Both the position numbers and the translations under genes were made by a program. A stretch of DNA of 46,242 nt from Aquabacterium sp. GTDB lineage: Bacteria; Pseudomonadota; Gammaproteobacteria; Burkholderiales; Burkholderiaceae_C. Below are positions 9,761 to 19,395 of this stretch, in pieces; position 1 is the stretch's first letter; every line of letters begins with the position of its first letter. The notes below the pieces were generated by a model. The model was not told the origin of the DNA and made no database searches. It saw nothing but the letters and a program-made list of their open reading frames with translations. The stretch lies in assembly GCF_021768455.1 (NCBI RefSeq), contig NZ_JAIZVX010000013.1:1-46242 (forward strand), given 5' to 3'.

Positions 9761-12526
9761 TCAGGACACCTTGAACTTGAACTTGCCGTCCTTGCCCGCA
9801 CTGACCTTGATCTTCTGAATCGGCTGACCTTCGGCCATGCGCGCCAGCACGCTGTCGGCCACCTCGGGCAGCAGGCTGCCATTGAGGATGTGGTCCACGG
9901 CGCGGGCACCGGTGTCCACCTCGGTACAGCGCGCCAGCACGGTCTCGACCAGCGCCTCGTCGTAGTCCAGCACCGCCTTGTGGTTGGCCAGTACGCGCGC
10001 CGCGATGCGGTCGAGCTTGAGCTTGATCACGCTGACCAGCACGTCGTCGCTCAGCGGGTAGTACGGCACCACCTTGGTCCGGCCGATGAACGCCGGCTTG
10101 AAGGCCTTGTAGAGCGCAGGGCGCAGGGCCTCGGCCAGTTCATCGGCCTCGGGCAACTCGGCGGGCGACTTCATCACCGACCCACCGGCCTCTTGGTCGT
10201 GGCGGAAGCAGGCCTGCATGATCTGCTGTGACGCCACGTTCGAGGTCAGGATGATCACCGTGTTGCGGAAGTCGATCTCACGGCCTTCGGCATCGTCCAT
10301 CAGGCCCTTGTCGAAGACCTGGAAGAACATCTCCAGCACATCGGGGTGCGCCTTTTCCACCTCGTCGAGCAGCACCACGCTGTAGGGCTTGCGGCGCACG
10401 GCCTCCGTGAGCACGCCGCCTTCGCCATACCCCACATAGCCCGGGGGCGAGCCCTTGAGGCCGCTCACGCTGTGCGCCTCCTGGTACTCGCTCATGTTGA
10501 TGGTGATCAGGTTGCGCTCACCGCCATAGAGGATGTCGGCCAGGGCCAGCGCGGTTTCGGTCTTGCCCACGCCACTGGGGCCGGCGAACAGGAAGACACC
10601 CTTGGGCTTGTTCGGGTCTTCCAGGCCTGCACGCGCCGTGCGCACACGCTGGGCAATCGCCGCCAGAGCGTGGTCCTGCCCGATCACGCGCTCCTGCAGC
10701 GTGGCCTGCAGGTTGCGCACCGTCTTGATCTCGTCCTTGACCATCTTGCCGAGGGGGATGCCCGTCCAGGAGGACACGATCTCGGCCACCACCAGGCCAT
10801 CGACCTGCATGGGCACCAACGGCGCTTCGCCCTGTAGTGCCGCCAACTCGGCCTGTTTGCCAGCCAACAGCTCGTGCTCCGGGCTGGCGTGTGTGACCAT
10901 CCCCTTCTTCTTGCCCTTGGACACAGGCTTGGTGCCGCCTTCACCTGAGCTGACCTCGGCCGTCGACAGCCCCCCGGCTTGCTGCTCCAGCTTCTCACGC
11001 AACGCCTTGATGTCCAGCACCAGTTGCTGCTCGAAGGTCCAGCGGGCTTCATCGGCCTTGAGCACCGCTTCAACCTTGTCGCGCAGCACCTTCAGCTCAT
11101 CCAGGCGCTCACCATGGCGCGCCCCCGCGGCCGCTTCGCGCTGCAGCGCAGCAGCCTCGGCATCCAGGCGTTCCAGGCGCTTGCGGGCCTCTTCAATGCG
11201 GGCGGGTGTCGCGCTCTGGCCCAAGGCCACCTTGGCACAGGCGGTGTCCAGCACGCTGATGGCCTTGTCCGGCAACTGGCGACCACTGATGTAGCGCGCA
11301 GACAGGCGCACGGCCTCCGAGATCGCCTCGTCATACAGGCGCACGCCAAAGTGCTTCTCCATCAGGGGCGCCATGCCACGCAGCATCGCACAAGCCAGCT
11401 CCTCGCTGGGCTCCTCCACCTTGATGACCTGGAAGCGGCGGGCCAGGGCCGCGTCCTTCTCGAAATACTTTTTGTACTCACCCCAGGTGGTGGCGGCGAT
11501 GGTGCGCAACTCACCGCGGGCCAAGGCCGGCTTGAGCAGGTTGGCCGCATCGTTCTGACCAGCCTGCCCGCCCGCGCCGATCATGGTGTGCGCCTCGTCG
11601 ATGAACAGGATGATCGGGTGCGGGCTCTTCTTCACCTCGTCGATGACGTTTTTCAGGCGGTTCTCGAACTCGCCCTTCACCGAGGCGCCGGCCTGCAGCA
11701 GGCCCATGTCCAGCACATGGATGGCCACACCCTGCAGCGGCGCAGGCACATCGCCCTGTGCCACGCGCAGCGCCAGCCCTTCCACCACCGCCGTCTTGCC
11801 CACACCGGCCTCGCCGGTCAGGATGGGGTTGTTCTGGCGGCGGCGCATCAGGATGTCGATGGCCTGGCGGATCTCCGCATCACGCCCGATCACCGGGTCC
11901 ACCTTGCCATCCAGCGCGCGCTGCGTGAGGTTGGTCGTGAACTGGTCGAGCGCCGGCGTCTGGCCGCTCAGTGTCTGGGCCGCATCGCCGCCCTCGGCTT
12001 CACCCTCGTCAGCCTCGGCGGGCGCATCCGCATCGCGCACCGACTGCACAGCCTCGACCGAACCCTTGGTCAGCTCCGGCAGCTTGTGCTTGAGCTCATC
12101 CAGACGGAAGCGGGCAAACACCTTGGACGAACGATGGGCCAGCTGACTCAGCGTCGGCTCTGTCAGCAGCGCCAGCAGCACGTGGGCGCTGCGGATGCGC
12201 GCAGTGTGCGAACCCAGGGAAGCGATCAGCCAGGCATGCTCCAGCAGCACCGGCAGGTGCTCGGAAAACACCGGCGTGCGGGCGTTGCCCGTCTTGAAGC
12301 GGCTCAGCTCGGTCTCCAGGTCGCGCTGCAATTCGGTGAGCGACACCCCAAAGCGCTGCGCCAGCACCGCCATGTCGCTCTGCGGCTGCTCCAGCAGCGC
12401 CAGCATGAAGTGCTCGAGATCCACCTCGTAATGGCCACGGCCCATGCACAGGCTGGCCGCACGCTCGGCGGCCTTGCGGGTCAGGTCATTGAGTTTGGAG
12501 ATCAAGGTTTTGAGGTTTTGGCTCAT
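9761..12526 (-). CDS. tssH: T6SS AAA+ ATPase ClpV (TssH)
   Basis: ClpV disassembles the contracted TssB/TssC sheath so that its subunits can be reused. The 921 residues fit the family. The Clp N-terminal repeat domain is at about 10-150 and is followed by an acidic linker (165-185). The first AAA+ module has Walker A GEAGVGKT (238-245) and the Walker B-like FIDEAHT (308-314). A helical middle domain runs about 440-570, and the second AAA+ module has GPSGVGKT (649-656) and a later LLDEVEKAH. The middle segment holds a lysine-rich stretch SKGKKKG (536-542). It is the last gene of the minus-strand T6SS set, 110 bases after tssG. Confidence 0.97.
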   Translation of the reverse strand: MSQNLKTLISKLNDLTRKAAERAASLCMGRGHYEVDLEHFMLALLEQPQSDMAVLAQRFGVSLTELQRDLETELSRFKTGNARTPVFSEHLPVLLEHAWLIASLGSHTARIRSAHVLLALLTEPTLSQLAHRSSKVFARFRLDELKHKLPELTKGSVEAVQSVRDADAPAEADEGEAEGGDAAQTLSGQTPALDQFTTNLTQRALDGKVDPVIGRDAEIRQAIDILMRRRQNNPILTGEAGVGKTAVVEGLALRVAQGDVPAPLQGVAIHVLDMGLLQAGASVKGEFENRLKNVIDEVKKSPHPIILFIDEAHTMIGAGGQAGQNDAANLLKPALARGELRTIAATTWGEYKKYFEKDAALARRFQVIKVEEPSEELACAMLRGMAPLMEKHFGVRLYDEAISEAVRLSARYISGRQLPDKAISVLDTACAKVALGQSATPARIEEARKRLERLDAEAAALQREAAAGARHGERLDELKVLRDKVEAVLKADEARWTFEQQLVLDIKALREKLEQQAGGLSTAEVSSGEGGTKPVSKGKKKGMVTHASPEHELLAGKQAELAALQGEAPLVPMQVDGLVVAEIVSSWTGIPLGKMVKDEIKTVRNLQATLQERVIGQDHALAAIAQRVRTARAGLEDPNKPKGVFLFAGPSGVGKTETALALADILYGGERNLITINMSEYQEAHSVSGLKGSPPGYVGYGEGGVLTEAVRRKPYSVVLLDEVEKAHPDVLEMFFQVFDKGLMDDAEGREIDFRNTVIILTSNVASQQIMQACFRHDQEAGGSVMKSPAELPEADELAEALRPALYKAFKPAFIGRTKVVPYYPLSDDVLVSVIKLKLDRIAARVLANHKAVLDYDEALVETVLARCTEVDTGARAVDHILNGSLLPEVADSVLARMAEGQPIQKIKVSAGKDGKFKFKVS

Positions 12527-12636
12527 GGTGATGACAGCGTGACGGGTTGGTCGGTCTTGTTGTTTTGAAAATCAAGGGGGGCCGAGGTGTGGCAACCTCA
12601 AAGGAAGGCATACAAGGCTCGGTCTGTGCGGACACG

Positions 12637-13719
12637 CTAGGCTGCGGCGTGGATGTCGTAACGCACATCGGCGCGGTCGTCGTTCGCTGGCAGGGTTTGC
12701 AAGAAGGTGTCCCACCCAAGGCGGCCCGTGGCGGGCAAACGCTCGGATGCCAGTTCGCAGCCCCGCACATCAGACTGCGTCAACTTGAGCTGGACCTCGT
12801 ACTCCAGGCTCACACCGCCCATGACGGTCAACAGTTCCTTCAAGGCCAAGGCACCTTTGCCGCCGGGCAGAAACCGCTGAAAACGTTGGTGATTCAAGGG
12901 CCCCAACACCACGCGCATGCGCAGATCACGTTGCCAGACGCGATCACCCAGCATGGCGGAGCGGCCCAGGACGGCATGGGTGCCGCCACGGTCATCACGC
13001 ACACCCAGATGGGCTTTGCCGGACTCGGGCAACTGGTACCAGCGCCCCACAAACTGGTCGATCTGAACCGGCACGTTCAAATACCCCTGCAGCACCTGCT
13101 GCAGTTGCCTGGCTGACATGGTGCGTTGCTGAAGGGCGCCCGCAAAAAAGGCCAACGCTTCATCGGGCACACCTCCTTGGTCACCACTCAAGCGGTTTCT
13201 CAACGCCTTGTGCCCAAGCCCGCCCAGAGCCAGAACCATCGGCAAAAATTGGTTTTCTCGGTCTGCCTCGTACTGCATCGGCAAGCGGTGCTTGCGCCAT
13301 GCCTGATAGAACAAAGAAACCGAGCGACTGCTGAACACGTCCATGAAGGCGCGTGCCGCATAGTCCTTCTGGTACAACTCCCCCTGCACCAGGGACTCGG
13401 TGTAAAACAAGGGCAGGGTCCCATTTGCCCCCAGGAAGCCCATGAAAGAAGGCGTGACGTCAACCTTGTCCACGGCAGCCGCCTGACGCGCGCCAGGCAG
13501 GTCACGCCAATGCACGGTCAAAGATTCCACCTCGCTTGGCGGGAAGGACAGCGCCATCGAATTGCGGAAATGAATGCGTGACAGGGCATGGGGTGCCCCG
13601 TCAGCCGAGGCCATCCACCGATCCAGGAGTCGAACCGCCTGAAAGAACCCGAACTGCTGCGGATCCTGCAGCAGCCTGTCGATCACAGGAGTGGCAAATC
13701 GCCGTTGCGCGGTGGGCAT
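12637..13719 (-). CDS. tssG: T6SS baseplate protein TssG
   Basis: TssG is a baseplate wedge subunit that works with TssE, TssF and TssK. The protein has 360 residues from the ATG at 13719, which is preceded by a strong GAGGAGG. The longer open frame to 14079 lies inside tssF and is not used. Family features are VIDRLLQDPQQFGFFQAVRLLDR near the N-terminus, the FRNSMALSFPPSEV segment, and the FMGFLGANGTLPLFYTE core. It overlaps the end of tssF by 37 bases, so translation is probably coupled. Confidence 0.95.
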   Translation of the reverse strand: MPTAQRRFATPVIDRLLQDPQQFGFFQAVRLLDRWMASADGAPHALSRIHFRNSMALSFPPSEVESLTVHWRDLPGARQAAAVDKVDVTPSFMGFLGANGTLPLFYTESLVQGELYQKDYAARAFMDVFSSRSVSLFYQAWRKHRLPMQYEADRENQFLPMVLALGGLGHKALRNRLSGDQGGVPDEALAFFAGALQQRTMSARQLQQVLQGYLNVPVQIDQFVGRWYQLPESGKAHLGVRDDRGGTHAVLGRSAMLGDRVWQRDLRMRVVLGPLNHQRFQRFLPGGKGALALKELLTVMGGVSLEYEVQLKLTQSDVRGCELASERLPATGRLGWDTFLQTLPANDDRADVRYDIHAAA

Positions 13720-15632
13720 CTCAGCACCTCCTCTTGGGTTTGGGCCGAAACGATGGTCAGTTTGCTGAAGCTGTTGGCCTGCACATACAGCCCAAAAAAG
13801 TGGTCCATGACCGTCGCGAACACGCCCAGACCTGCGCCGACAAAGCCCGTCTCGTCCACCGTCAGACGCACCTCGGTGCCACGCACAAACGAAGCAAATG
13901 GCTCCCCAGCCAGCCAGGCCGTGGCGGGCCTGAATTCGACGGCCACCAGACCGTCGATTTGCCGTCGATTGCTGGCACTGCGGGGCAGGTCGTACAGCCG
14001 CAACATCTCCTTCAGCGCATCGATGCCCCCCGCAGACAGCGACAAATGGTTGAGCGACAGGTGAGAAATCAGCCGCCACAAAGTGCCGCCGCCTTCTTCA
14101 AAGCGACGCGTCAACGTCGGCTTTTTCAACAACCGAATCTCTTTCGCCGCACCCCCGCCATCCATGAACAGATCTCCTCCAGGCACACCAAATGGCAGCA
14201 AAGAGGGCAGATCTCGGTTCGTGGCGCGGACCCTGAGCGACAGGGTGTCGACATTTGGAGCCGTCGGGTCAAAGTTGATGTCAACGATGGACAGCTCCAC
14301 CTCGTACCCGGGGCTGGCTGCGGCCACATCCTCGTCGCGTCTCGCCGACCAATAGCGTCCCGCCATGCGCGCTTGGCCCGCGGCATCTCTGGCACCGAGG
14401 TGCGCGATTTCCGCATCGCCCGCCTCACCATCGAGCGCATCCACCAACCCGTCATCGTGACGCAAGGAGAAAAAGGGCCGGAACTCCTGAACCGACTCTC
14501 CTTGTGGCCCCTGCTGGACCCGGAAAACACGGTCAATCGCGTAAACCTCGTAGGCGTAGGCGCGGCGTGCGTCCACCAATACCGGGTAAGCCGAAACCGT
14601 GTGACTGACACGAATCGGCTCCGCCGCTTGCTCAAACAGGTTGGCCACCGGCGTACAACCCAGCAGAAAATTTCGCTCGTTCACCGCCTCGAGGAGGTGG
14701 GACTCGGTGGAATCCGCTCTCACGCCACGGATCAACACATGAACCGTCAGACGCCTCAACCCTCCAAGCTTTGCCCCTTCCTTGACCACGGCGGACGAGG
14801 GCAGACGACAAGGCAGATCGACAAAGTTGAATTTGTCAGGGAAGGCGAAGTACTCCAACAAAAGCCGGTAAGCCTCATGCGAACGAGCGTCATGCTCCAA
14901 CAACGCTTCTGAAGGGGCAAACCCGACCGGCTCTGGCATGGCCCACCCCGCATCCGATTCGACGGGCAGCCAGACCCCATGCGCATCGGTCTGGACCATC
15001 ACGCCCGCGGCCCGGTGACACAGGACTTCCCTCAAGACACTGGATTGCGACGGCTCTCCATCAAGATAGAAACGAAGAGGCCTTTCCAGCAGGGCGCTCC
15101 AATCGGTCTTGCTGGACTGGGATTCGATGACCAGGGACAAAACCGATGTCACACCCTGGGGCAGCCGTGTGCCATCGGGCGCTGTCACCGCCGAACGGTA
15201 GGCGGCAGAAACCACCGTCAGGGGCAACAGTTGAACGTCCTGACTGGTGCTGAATCGGCACGGGACATTTTTCACCGGCCGTGAAGCCAACACCGTGCCA
15301 CGCGGGACCTCCGCCCCCCGGCCCATCTGGGCCGTCGTCCCCAGATGAAACTGGGCGATGGAACAAGATGGAAACGGCCTCAGGTAATGAGGGTACAGAA
15401 CCTCCAGCATCCCCCCGGTAAACAAGGAAAAGTCGTCATCAAGACGCTTGTGAACACGGGCAGACAGGAGCGCACAAGACTCGATCAAGCGCTCGACGTG
15501 GGGATCGGACGACATGTCCCCCCCAAGCGCCAGCCGCGAGGCGATCTTGGGGAACTCTTTGGCAAAGCGCCCCCCCTGCTCACGCAACTGGGTCAGCTCT
15601 CGCTCAAAATAGGGCAACAAACTCTGGGCCAT
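13683..15632 (-). CDS. tssF: T6SS baseplate protein TssF
   Basis: This is the largest wedge component of the T6SS baseplate. From the ATG at 15632 it has 649 residues and begins SLLPYFERELTQLREQGGRF, the conserved TssF start, followed by FAKEFPKIASRLALGG and DPHVERLIES. A TTG at 15644 that overlaps the tssE stop is an alternative, adding four residues. The central and C-terminal parts carry family segments such as FNFVDLPCRLP and SANRRQIDGLVAVEFRPA. The gene lies eight bases after tssE and overlaps tssG. Confidence 0.95.
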   Translation of the reverse strand: MAQSLLPYFERELTQLREQGGRFAKEFPKIASRLALGGDMSSDPHVERLIESCALLSARVHKRLDDDFSLFTGGMLEVLYPHYLRPFPSCSIAQFHLGTTAQMGRGAEVPRGTVLASRPVKNVPCRFSTSQDVQLLPLTVVSAAYRSAVTAPDGTRLPQGVTSVLSLVIESQSSKTDWSALLERPLRFYLDGEPSQSSVLREVLCHRAAGVMVQTDAHGVWLPVESDAGWAMPEPVGFAPSEALLEHDARSHEAYRLLLEYFAFPDKFNFVDLPCRLPSSAVVKEGAKLGGLRRLTVHVLIRGVRADSTESHLLEAVNERNFLLGCTPVANLFEQAAEPIRVSHTVSAYPVLVDARRAYAYEVYAIDRVFRVQQGPQGESVQEFRPFFSLRHDDGLVDALDGEAGDAEIAHLGARDAAGQARMAGRYWSARRDEDVAAASPGYEVELSIVDINFDPTAPNVDTLSLRVRATNRDLPSLLPFGVPGGDLFMDGGGAAKEIRLLKKPTLTRRFEEGGGTLWRLISHLSLNHLSLSAGGIDALKEMLRLYDLPRSASNRRQIDGLVAVEFRPATAWLAGEPFASFVRGTEVRLTVDETGFVGAGLGVFATVMDHFFGLYVQANSFSKLTIVSAQTQEEVLRCPPRNGDLPLL

Positions 15633-15640
15633 GAATGGAT

Positions 15641-16078
15641 TCAACGCTCAATGTGGTACTGCTGCCGCACGGTGGTCAGGGTGGTGTTGAACGACACGGG
15701 CTCCAGCGAGTCCGGCATGACGAGCACAGCCTGAATCGCAAAATTGACGCGCTTGCCAGCGTCACCGAAACCCAGCAAGCGAACCGACACGTCTTTCAGC
15801 CGAGGCTCGTGGCGGGCAATCGCCTGGGTGATCGAAGCGATCAGGGCATCGCAATCCTTTTGGGCCGTGAGGTTCAACCCAATCACATCCTTGATGCCAA
15901 ATGACCCCAGGCGCCCCAAGCCAGCCTCTTCAGGTGCCGACTTCGAATTGAGCACATGCTCAAGGTCACGGGCAACGGACGCCACGAAGAAGGATCTGCT
16001 GCATCGCCCCTGGGGCACATCCCGGTCTGATCCGATCAACCGGTCCCAGATGGATGGCGTGAACTGCAATTCGGACAT
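15641..16078 (-). CDS. tssE: T6SS baseplate gp25-like protein TssE
   Basis: TssE resembles phage T4 gp25 and nucleates the sheath at the baseplate. It has 145 residues from the ATG at 16078. Visible family features are SIWDRLIG near the N-terminus, VARDLEHVLNSK (gp25 proteins carry an EPR-like segment near here), GIKDVIGLNL, and a C-terminal gp25 fold ending in FNTTLTTVRQQYHIE. The start codon comes directly after the T-run of a hairpin terminator that follows hcp, and I see no clear Shine-Dalgarno. Its expression therefore probably depends on readthrough. Confidence 0.92.
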   Translation of the reverse strand: MSELQFTPSIWDRLIGSDRDVPQGRCSRSFFVASVARDLEHVLNSKSAPEEAGLGRLGSFGIKDVIGLNLTAQKDCDALIASITQAIARHEPRLKDVSVRLLGFGDAGKRVNFAIQAVLVMPDSLEPVSFNTTLTTVRQQYHIER

Positions 16079-16079
16079 G

Positions 16080-16104
16080 AAAAAAGGCGGCCAGAGGCCG
16101 CCTG
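16080..16104 (-). terminator. Rho-independent terminator after hcp
   Basis: On the minus strand an eight-base stem AGGCGGCC/GGCCGCCT with a three-base loop (arms at 16086-16093 and 16097-16104) is followed by seven T. It lies 10 bases after the hcp stop and one base before the tssE start codon. It would separate abundant hcp message from the low-abundance baseplate genes. Confidence 0.85.
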
Positions 16105-16113
16105 GTACTTGCT

Positions 16114-16659
16114 TTAGAAACTGGTGTCGTTTTTCTTGAGGTTCCAGGAACCCACGGCACCCGTGGCCGTCGTGCCATCCACCTTGGCCGTGGTGTAAGT
16201 CCACTTCACGGCGCTGTACTTGAGCCCAAACGTCTCAGTGGGCAATTCACCCTCGCCCACATTGGTCGTCACCGACGAAACCACGACGTCTTTCAACTCG
16301 ATCTTCAGGTAGTTGACCCGAGTCTTGCTGGTGCCCGTGTTGTTGCTCGTGGAGGTTGTGTTCACACCACCCAATGAGCGGTAGAAATAGATCACCACGG
16401 TGTTGTAGTAGGTGCCAGCCGACGAGGCCTGCCACAGCTTGGGCGACGCGTTGTCGATGTCCTTGGTGAAAATCATTTCACCGTGTTCGGTGCGCTCTGC
16501 GGTATGACCGCCAGCAGAAGACGCCGTGGAAGACTTCGGCTGGTAAATCTTGTGCGCCCAGGTCGACACCTCGATCGCCTTTTCAGTGGCGTGCTTCGAA
16601 TCGGTGGTGTCGCCTTTGATGTCCGCGCTGGTCGGAAAAACGACGTAAATATCCTTCAT
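16114..16659 (-). CDS. hcp: T6SS tube protein Hcp (TssD)
   Basis: Hcp forms the inner tube that is fired from the cell and can carry effectors. At 181 residues it is somewhat longer than the usual 155-172. Family features are MKDIYVVFP, the GEMIFTKDIDNASPKLWQA segment and LKIELKDVVVSSV. An unusual Ser/Thr/Asn-rich stretch NTTSTSNNTGTSKT lies at 100-113 between two strands, and a second Ser-rich patch SSTASSAGG at about 43-51. A good GGAGAGG ribosome site precedes the ATG. The gene sits between tssC and a terminator. A dedicated effector fused to Hcp is not seen. Confidence 0.95.
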   Translation of the reverse strand: MKDIYVVFPTSADIKGDTTDSKHATEKAIEVSTWAHKIYQPKSSTASSAGGHTAERTEHGEMIFTKDIDNASPKLWQASSAGTYYNTVVIYFYRSLGGVNTTSTSNNTGTSKTRVNYLKIELKDVVVSSVTTNVGEGELPTETFGLKYSAVKWTYTTAKVDGTTATGAVGSWNLKKNDTSF

Positions 16660-16680
16660 GAACCTCTCCAGATTGAATGA

Positions 16681-18162
16681 TTAACCCTTGCCACCCGATG
16701 GCAACTCGGCCACTAGACGCAGGGACACAGAAAGCTCGTCCAGCTGGAAATGCGGCCGGACAAAAGCCACTGCACGGTACACGCCAGGCTTACCAGGAAC
16801 CTCCTGCACTTCGACACTCGCGTCACGCAAGGGGTACTCGGCCTTGGTCGCTTGTGACGCACTTTCATCGGTGGTCACATATTGGGAGATCCATCGATTC
16901 AAGAAATTCTGAATGTCGATGGCGGAGGTGAACGAACCCACCTTGTCTCGCATCATCGCCTTCAGGTAATGCGAAATACGGCAAACCGCAAACATGTACT
17001 GCAGCTGCGCGGACAAGATCGCATTGGCATTGGCCGCATCCGAATCGTATTTCTTCGGCTTTTGCACAGATTGCGCGCCAAAGAAGGCTGCGTAATCCGT
17101 GTTCTTGCAATGAACCAAGGGGATGAAGCCCAAATCACTGAGCTCCTTTTCACGGCGATCGGTGATGGAGATCTCCGTTGGACACTTCAGCGCGATTTCA
17201 CCGTCATCGGTCTTGAACGTGTGCGCGGGCAGATCCTCGACGAGCCCTCCACCCTCCACGCCACGAATGGCTGCGCACCAGCCATAGCGCTCGAACGCCT
17301 CGGTCAACCGCGCACCCAATGCATAAGCCGTGTTGACCCAGAGGTAACGGGAGTGGTCTGTGCCGTCGGTCTGCTCGACAAACGCAAAGCCGTCTGTTGT
17401 CAAACCATCTTTCGGATTGAAGGGCAAGCGCCCGAGGAAGCGCGGCACGGTGAGCGCGACATAACGCGAGTCCTCTGACTCCCGGAAGGATTTCCACTTC
17501 GCATACTCCACCGTATCGAACACCTTGGCCAGGTCTCGCGGCTTGCCCAGATCGGAAAAGCCTTCGAGGCCAAACAGATCGGGGGACGCAGCGGTGAGGA
17601 ACGGCGCATGCGCAGCCGCCGAAATGTGCGACATCTGCTCGATGAAGTACATGTCCTCCGCACCACGACCAATGTCGAAGTCCCCGACGATCGCACCAAA
17701 GGGTGCGCCACCGAAGGTCCCGAACTCTTCCTCGTAGACCTTCTTGAAGATGGCGGACTGGTCAAAGTCGATCGCCGTCTTGAAGTCTCGGACGACTTCC
17801 TTCTTGGTGACGTTCAGAACCTTGATCTTCAGCCGTTCGCCGGTTGAGGTGTGCTTGGCCAGGTAGTGAAGGCCCGTCCAGGACGACTCCAGTTTCTGGA
17901 ACTCTGGCGCGTGCATCACTTCACTGAGTTGCGTCGAGATCAGTGCATCGATCTCGGCGATCCGAGCGTCGATCGTCGCGGCCAGGTTGTCGGACAGCAC
18001 CACCGTGCCTTCCAAAACTTCCTTGACCAACTCACTGATCAAGTCTTTGGCGCGCGTGTGCTCAACGTGTGTTTTGGCGACCTTGCTTTTGGCAACGATG
18101 TCATCCAGCAAAGACACCGACTCGGTCAAGGTGCCAGGGGTGGGCTGCAGTTGTGCGCTCAT
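16681..18162 (-). CDS. tssC: T6SS sheath large subunit TssC (VipB)
   Basis: TssC makes up most of the contractile sheath together with TssB. The 493 residues match the family. Recognisable segments are the N-terminal helix, LESSWTGLHYLAKHT, FGAIVGDFDIGRGAEDM, PRFLGRLPF, GFAFVEQTDGTDHSRYLWVNTAYALGARL and the conserved C-terminal YMFAVCRISHYLKAMMRDK with FLNRWISQYV. It starts three bases after tssB and is followed 21 bases later by hcp, so the order tssB-tssC-hcp is the standard one. Confidence 0.97.
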   Translation of the reverse strand: MSAQLQPTPGTLTESVSLLDDIVAKSKVAKTHVEHTRAKDLISELVKEVLEGTVVLSDNLAATIDARIAEIDALISTQLSEVMHAPEFQKLESSWTGLHYLAKHTSTGERLKIKVLNVTKKEVVRDFKTAIDFDQSAIFKKVYEEEFGTFGGAPFGAIVGDFDIGRGAEDMYFIEQMSHISAAAHAPFLTAASPDLFGLEGFSDLGKPRDLAKVFDTVEYAKWKSFRESEDSRYVALTVPRFLGRLPFNPKDGLTTDGFAFVEQTDGTDHSRYLWVNTAYALGARLTEAFERYGWCAAIRGVEGGGLVEDLPAHTFKTDDGEIALKCPTEISITDRREKELSDLGFIPLVHCKNTDYAAFFGAQSVQKPKKYDSDAANANAILSAQLQYMFAVCRISHYLKAMMRDKVGSFTSAIDIQNFLNRWISQYVTTDESASQATKAEYPLRDASVEVQEVPGKPGVYRAVAFVRPHFQLDELSVSLRLVAELPSGGKG

Positions 18163-18165
18163 GAT

Positions 18166-18684
18166 TCACTCCTTGTCGCCCTGGGCGGCTTCTTCGCCCA
18201 GCTGCTTCAACTTCTCGGTGTTTCCGAGCACCTCGGCCAGGACGTCTTCCAGCTTCTCGCTGCCGGCCAGCTTGTTCCGAAGGTCCGACAGCTTGGTGCG
18301 GGCCTCCAGCAGCTTCCGCAATGGCTCGACCTGCTCGACCACGGCTTCTGGGCGGAAGTCGTCCATCTTGTTGAAATTCAGGTTGACCGCAAACTCGCCG
18401 CCATCCGCACTCAGCTTGTTGGCCACGCGGTAAGAAGCGCGCGGTGCGACCCCTTCCATCACGTCATCGAAATTGTCGAGATCGATGTTGACGAACTTGC
18501 GGTCCTTGAGTCGGGACTGAGGCTTGTCAGGATCAGGCTGCCCCGTGAAATCACCCATGACGCCCACGACAAAAGGCAGTTCCTTTTGTTCCACGCCATC
18601 ACCGATTTCCACGTCGTATGTCAGCTGGACACGGGGTGCACGCACACGCCCCAGACGCTGTTGAACGCTTTCATTTTTTGCCAT
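18166..18684 (-). CDS. tssB: T6SS sheath small subunit TssB (VipA)
   Basis: This 172-residue sheath protein forms the protomer with TssC. It has the family start SVQQRLGRVRAPRVQLTYDVE, then ELPFVVGVMGDFTGQPD, DRKFVNIDLDNFDDVM, a beta-rich middle, and the C-terminal helix region LRNKLAGSEKLEDVLAEVL used in ClpV-mediated remodelling. The gene lies between a lipoprotein gene (24 bases upstream) and tssC (3 bases downstream). Confidence 0.97.
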   Translation of the reverse strand: MAKNESVQQRLGRVRAPRVQLTYDVEIGDGVEQKELPFVVGVMGDFTGQPDPDKPQSRLKDRKFVNIDLDNFDDVMEGVAPRASYRVANKLSADGGEFAVNLNFNKMDDFRPEAVVEQVEPLRKLLEARTKLSDLRNKLAGSEKLEDVLAEVLGNTEKLKQLGEEAAQGDKE

Positions 18685-18708
18685 GACCGGGTTCCTTCCT
18701 TGAACTGT

Positions 18709-19395
18709 TTACTGCAAAGCACCAAAGGGGTTGTTGCGCCCACTGGTGGCCGGGGCGACATTGCCGCTGGCCGGAGTGGACTTGGCGACGGGCATGGCGG
18801 CTGGTGGGACCGTCGTACCGGGATTGGGGCGAACCATGGGGCGCGGGGCAACGCGGGCGATCGGTGCCTTGGGCTTGCCGCCCCCTTCGCCAGCGGCCGT
18901 GGCAGGAATGATGATCGGCTCGCCCAGGGCCTCTCGGATGATGCGGGCCACGCTCTCGGCTTCGCTGCGGGTCGAGCCCGTCACCTCATTGGCCTTGCGC
19001 AGTTGCTCGAGGGCATCGGCACTCACACGCAGACCGCTCACGGCCAGGATGCTCTTGGCCGTCAGGTCGTTGACATCGCGCTGCAGAACCTCTTGCGACG
19101 AGGTGATCGCCTGACCGTAATGGCGTGCATCGAAGTGGATCTGGGCCTTGCGCAGCCAGGGCTCCTTGCTTGCCGGATCAGCCTGGATGGCCTTGTCGAG
19201 CTGCAGGATGGCCTTCTCGGGCTGACCTTGCTTCTGAGCCAGTTCGGCCGCGGCCAGGCTCTCGTTGAGTTGCTGCTGAGCCGCCAACCTGGCCGCTGCA
19301 TCGTCCTTCTTGGGCGCTGAAGAACAAGCCGCCAGCGCAGCCAACACACCCACCATCACCGCGCAAGACATGCCGCGGCGCACGCTTTCCAGCAT
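18709..19395 (-). CDS. TPR lipoprotein associated with the T6SS
   Basis: From the ATG at 19395 (GGGAG lies upstream) this is a 228-residue lipoprotein. A signal peptide with a lipobox LAAC puts the lipidated Cys at about residue 23. A tetratricopeptide-like helical region follows (NESLAAAELAQKQGQPEKAILQ, ASKEPWLRKAQIHFDARHYGQAI), then a Pro/Ala-rich, low-complexity C-terminal tail of about 55 residues. Lipoproteins of this type sit next to tssB in several betaproteobacterial T6SS clusters; I do not know a proven function. It is the first gene of the minus-strand T6SS set, divergent from tssJ. Confidence 0.8.
   Translation of the reverse strand: MLESVRRGMSCAVMVGVLAALAACSSAPKKDDAAARLAAQQQLNESLAAAELAQKQGQPEKAILQLDKAIQADPASKEPWLRKAQIHFDARHYGQAITSSQEVLQRDVNDLTAKSILAVSGLRVSADALEQLRKANEVTGSTRSEAESVARIIREALGEPIIIPATAAGEGGGKPKAPIARVAPRPMVRPNPGTTVPPAAMPVAKSTPASGNVAPATSGRNNPFGALQ

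Noticed and set aside
13720-14079. N-terminal extension of tssG
   Set aside because: It lies inside tssF, has no family similarity, and a strong ribosome site precedes the ATG at 13719.
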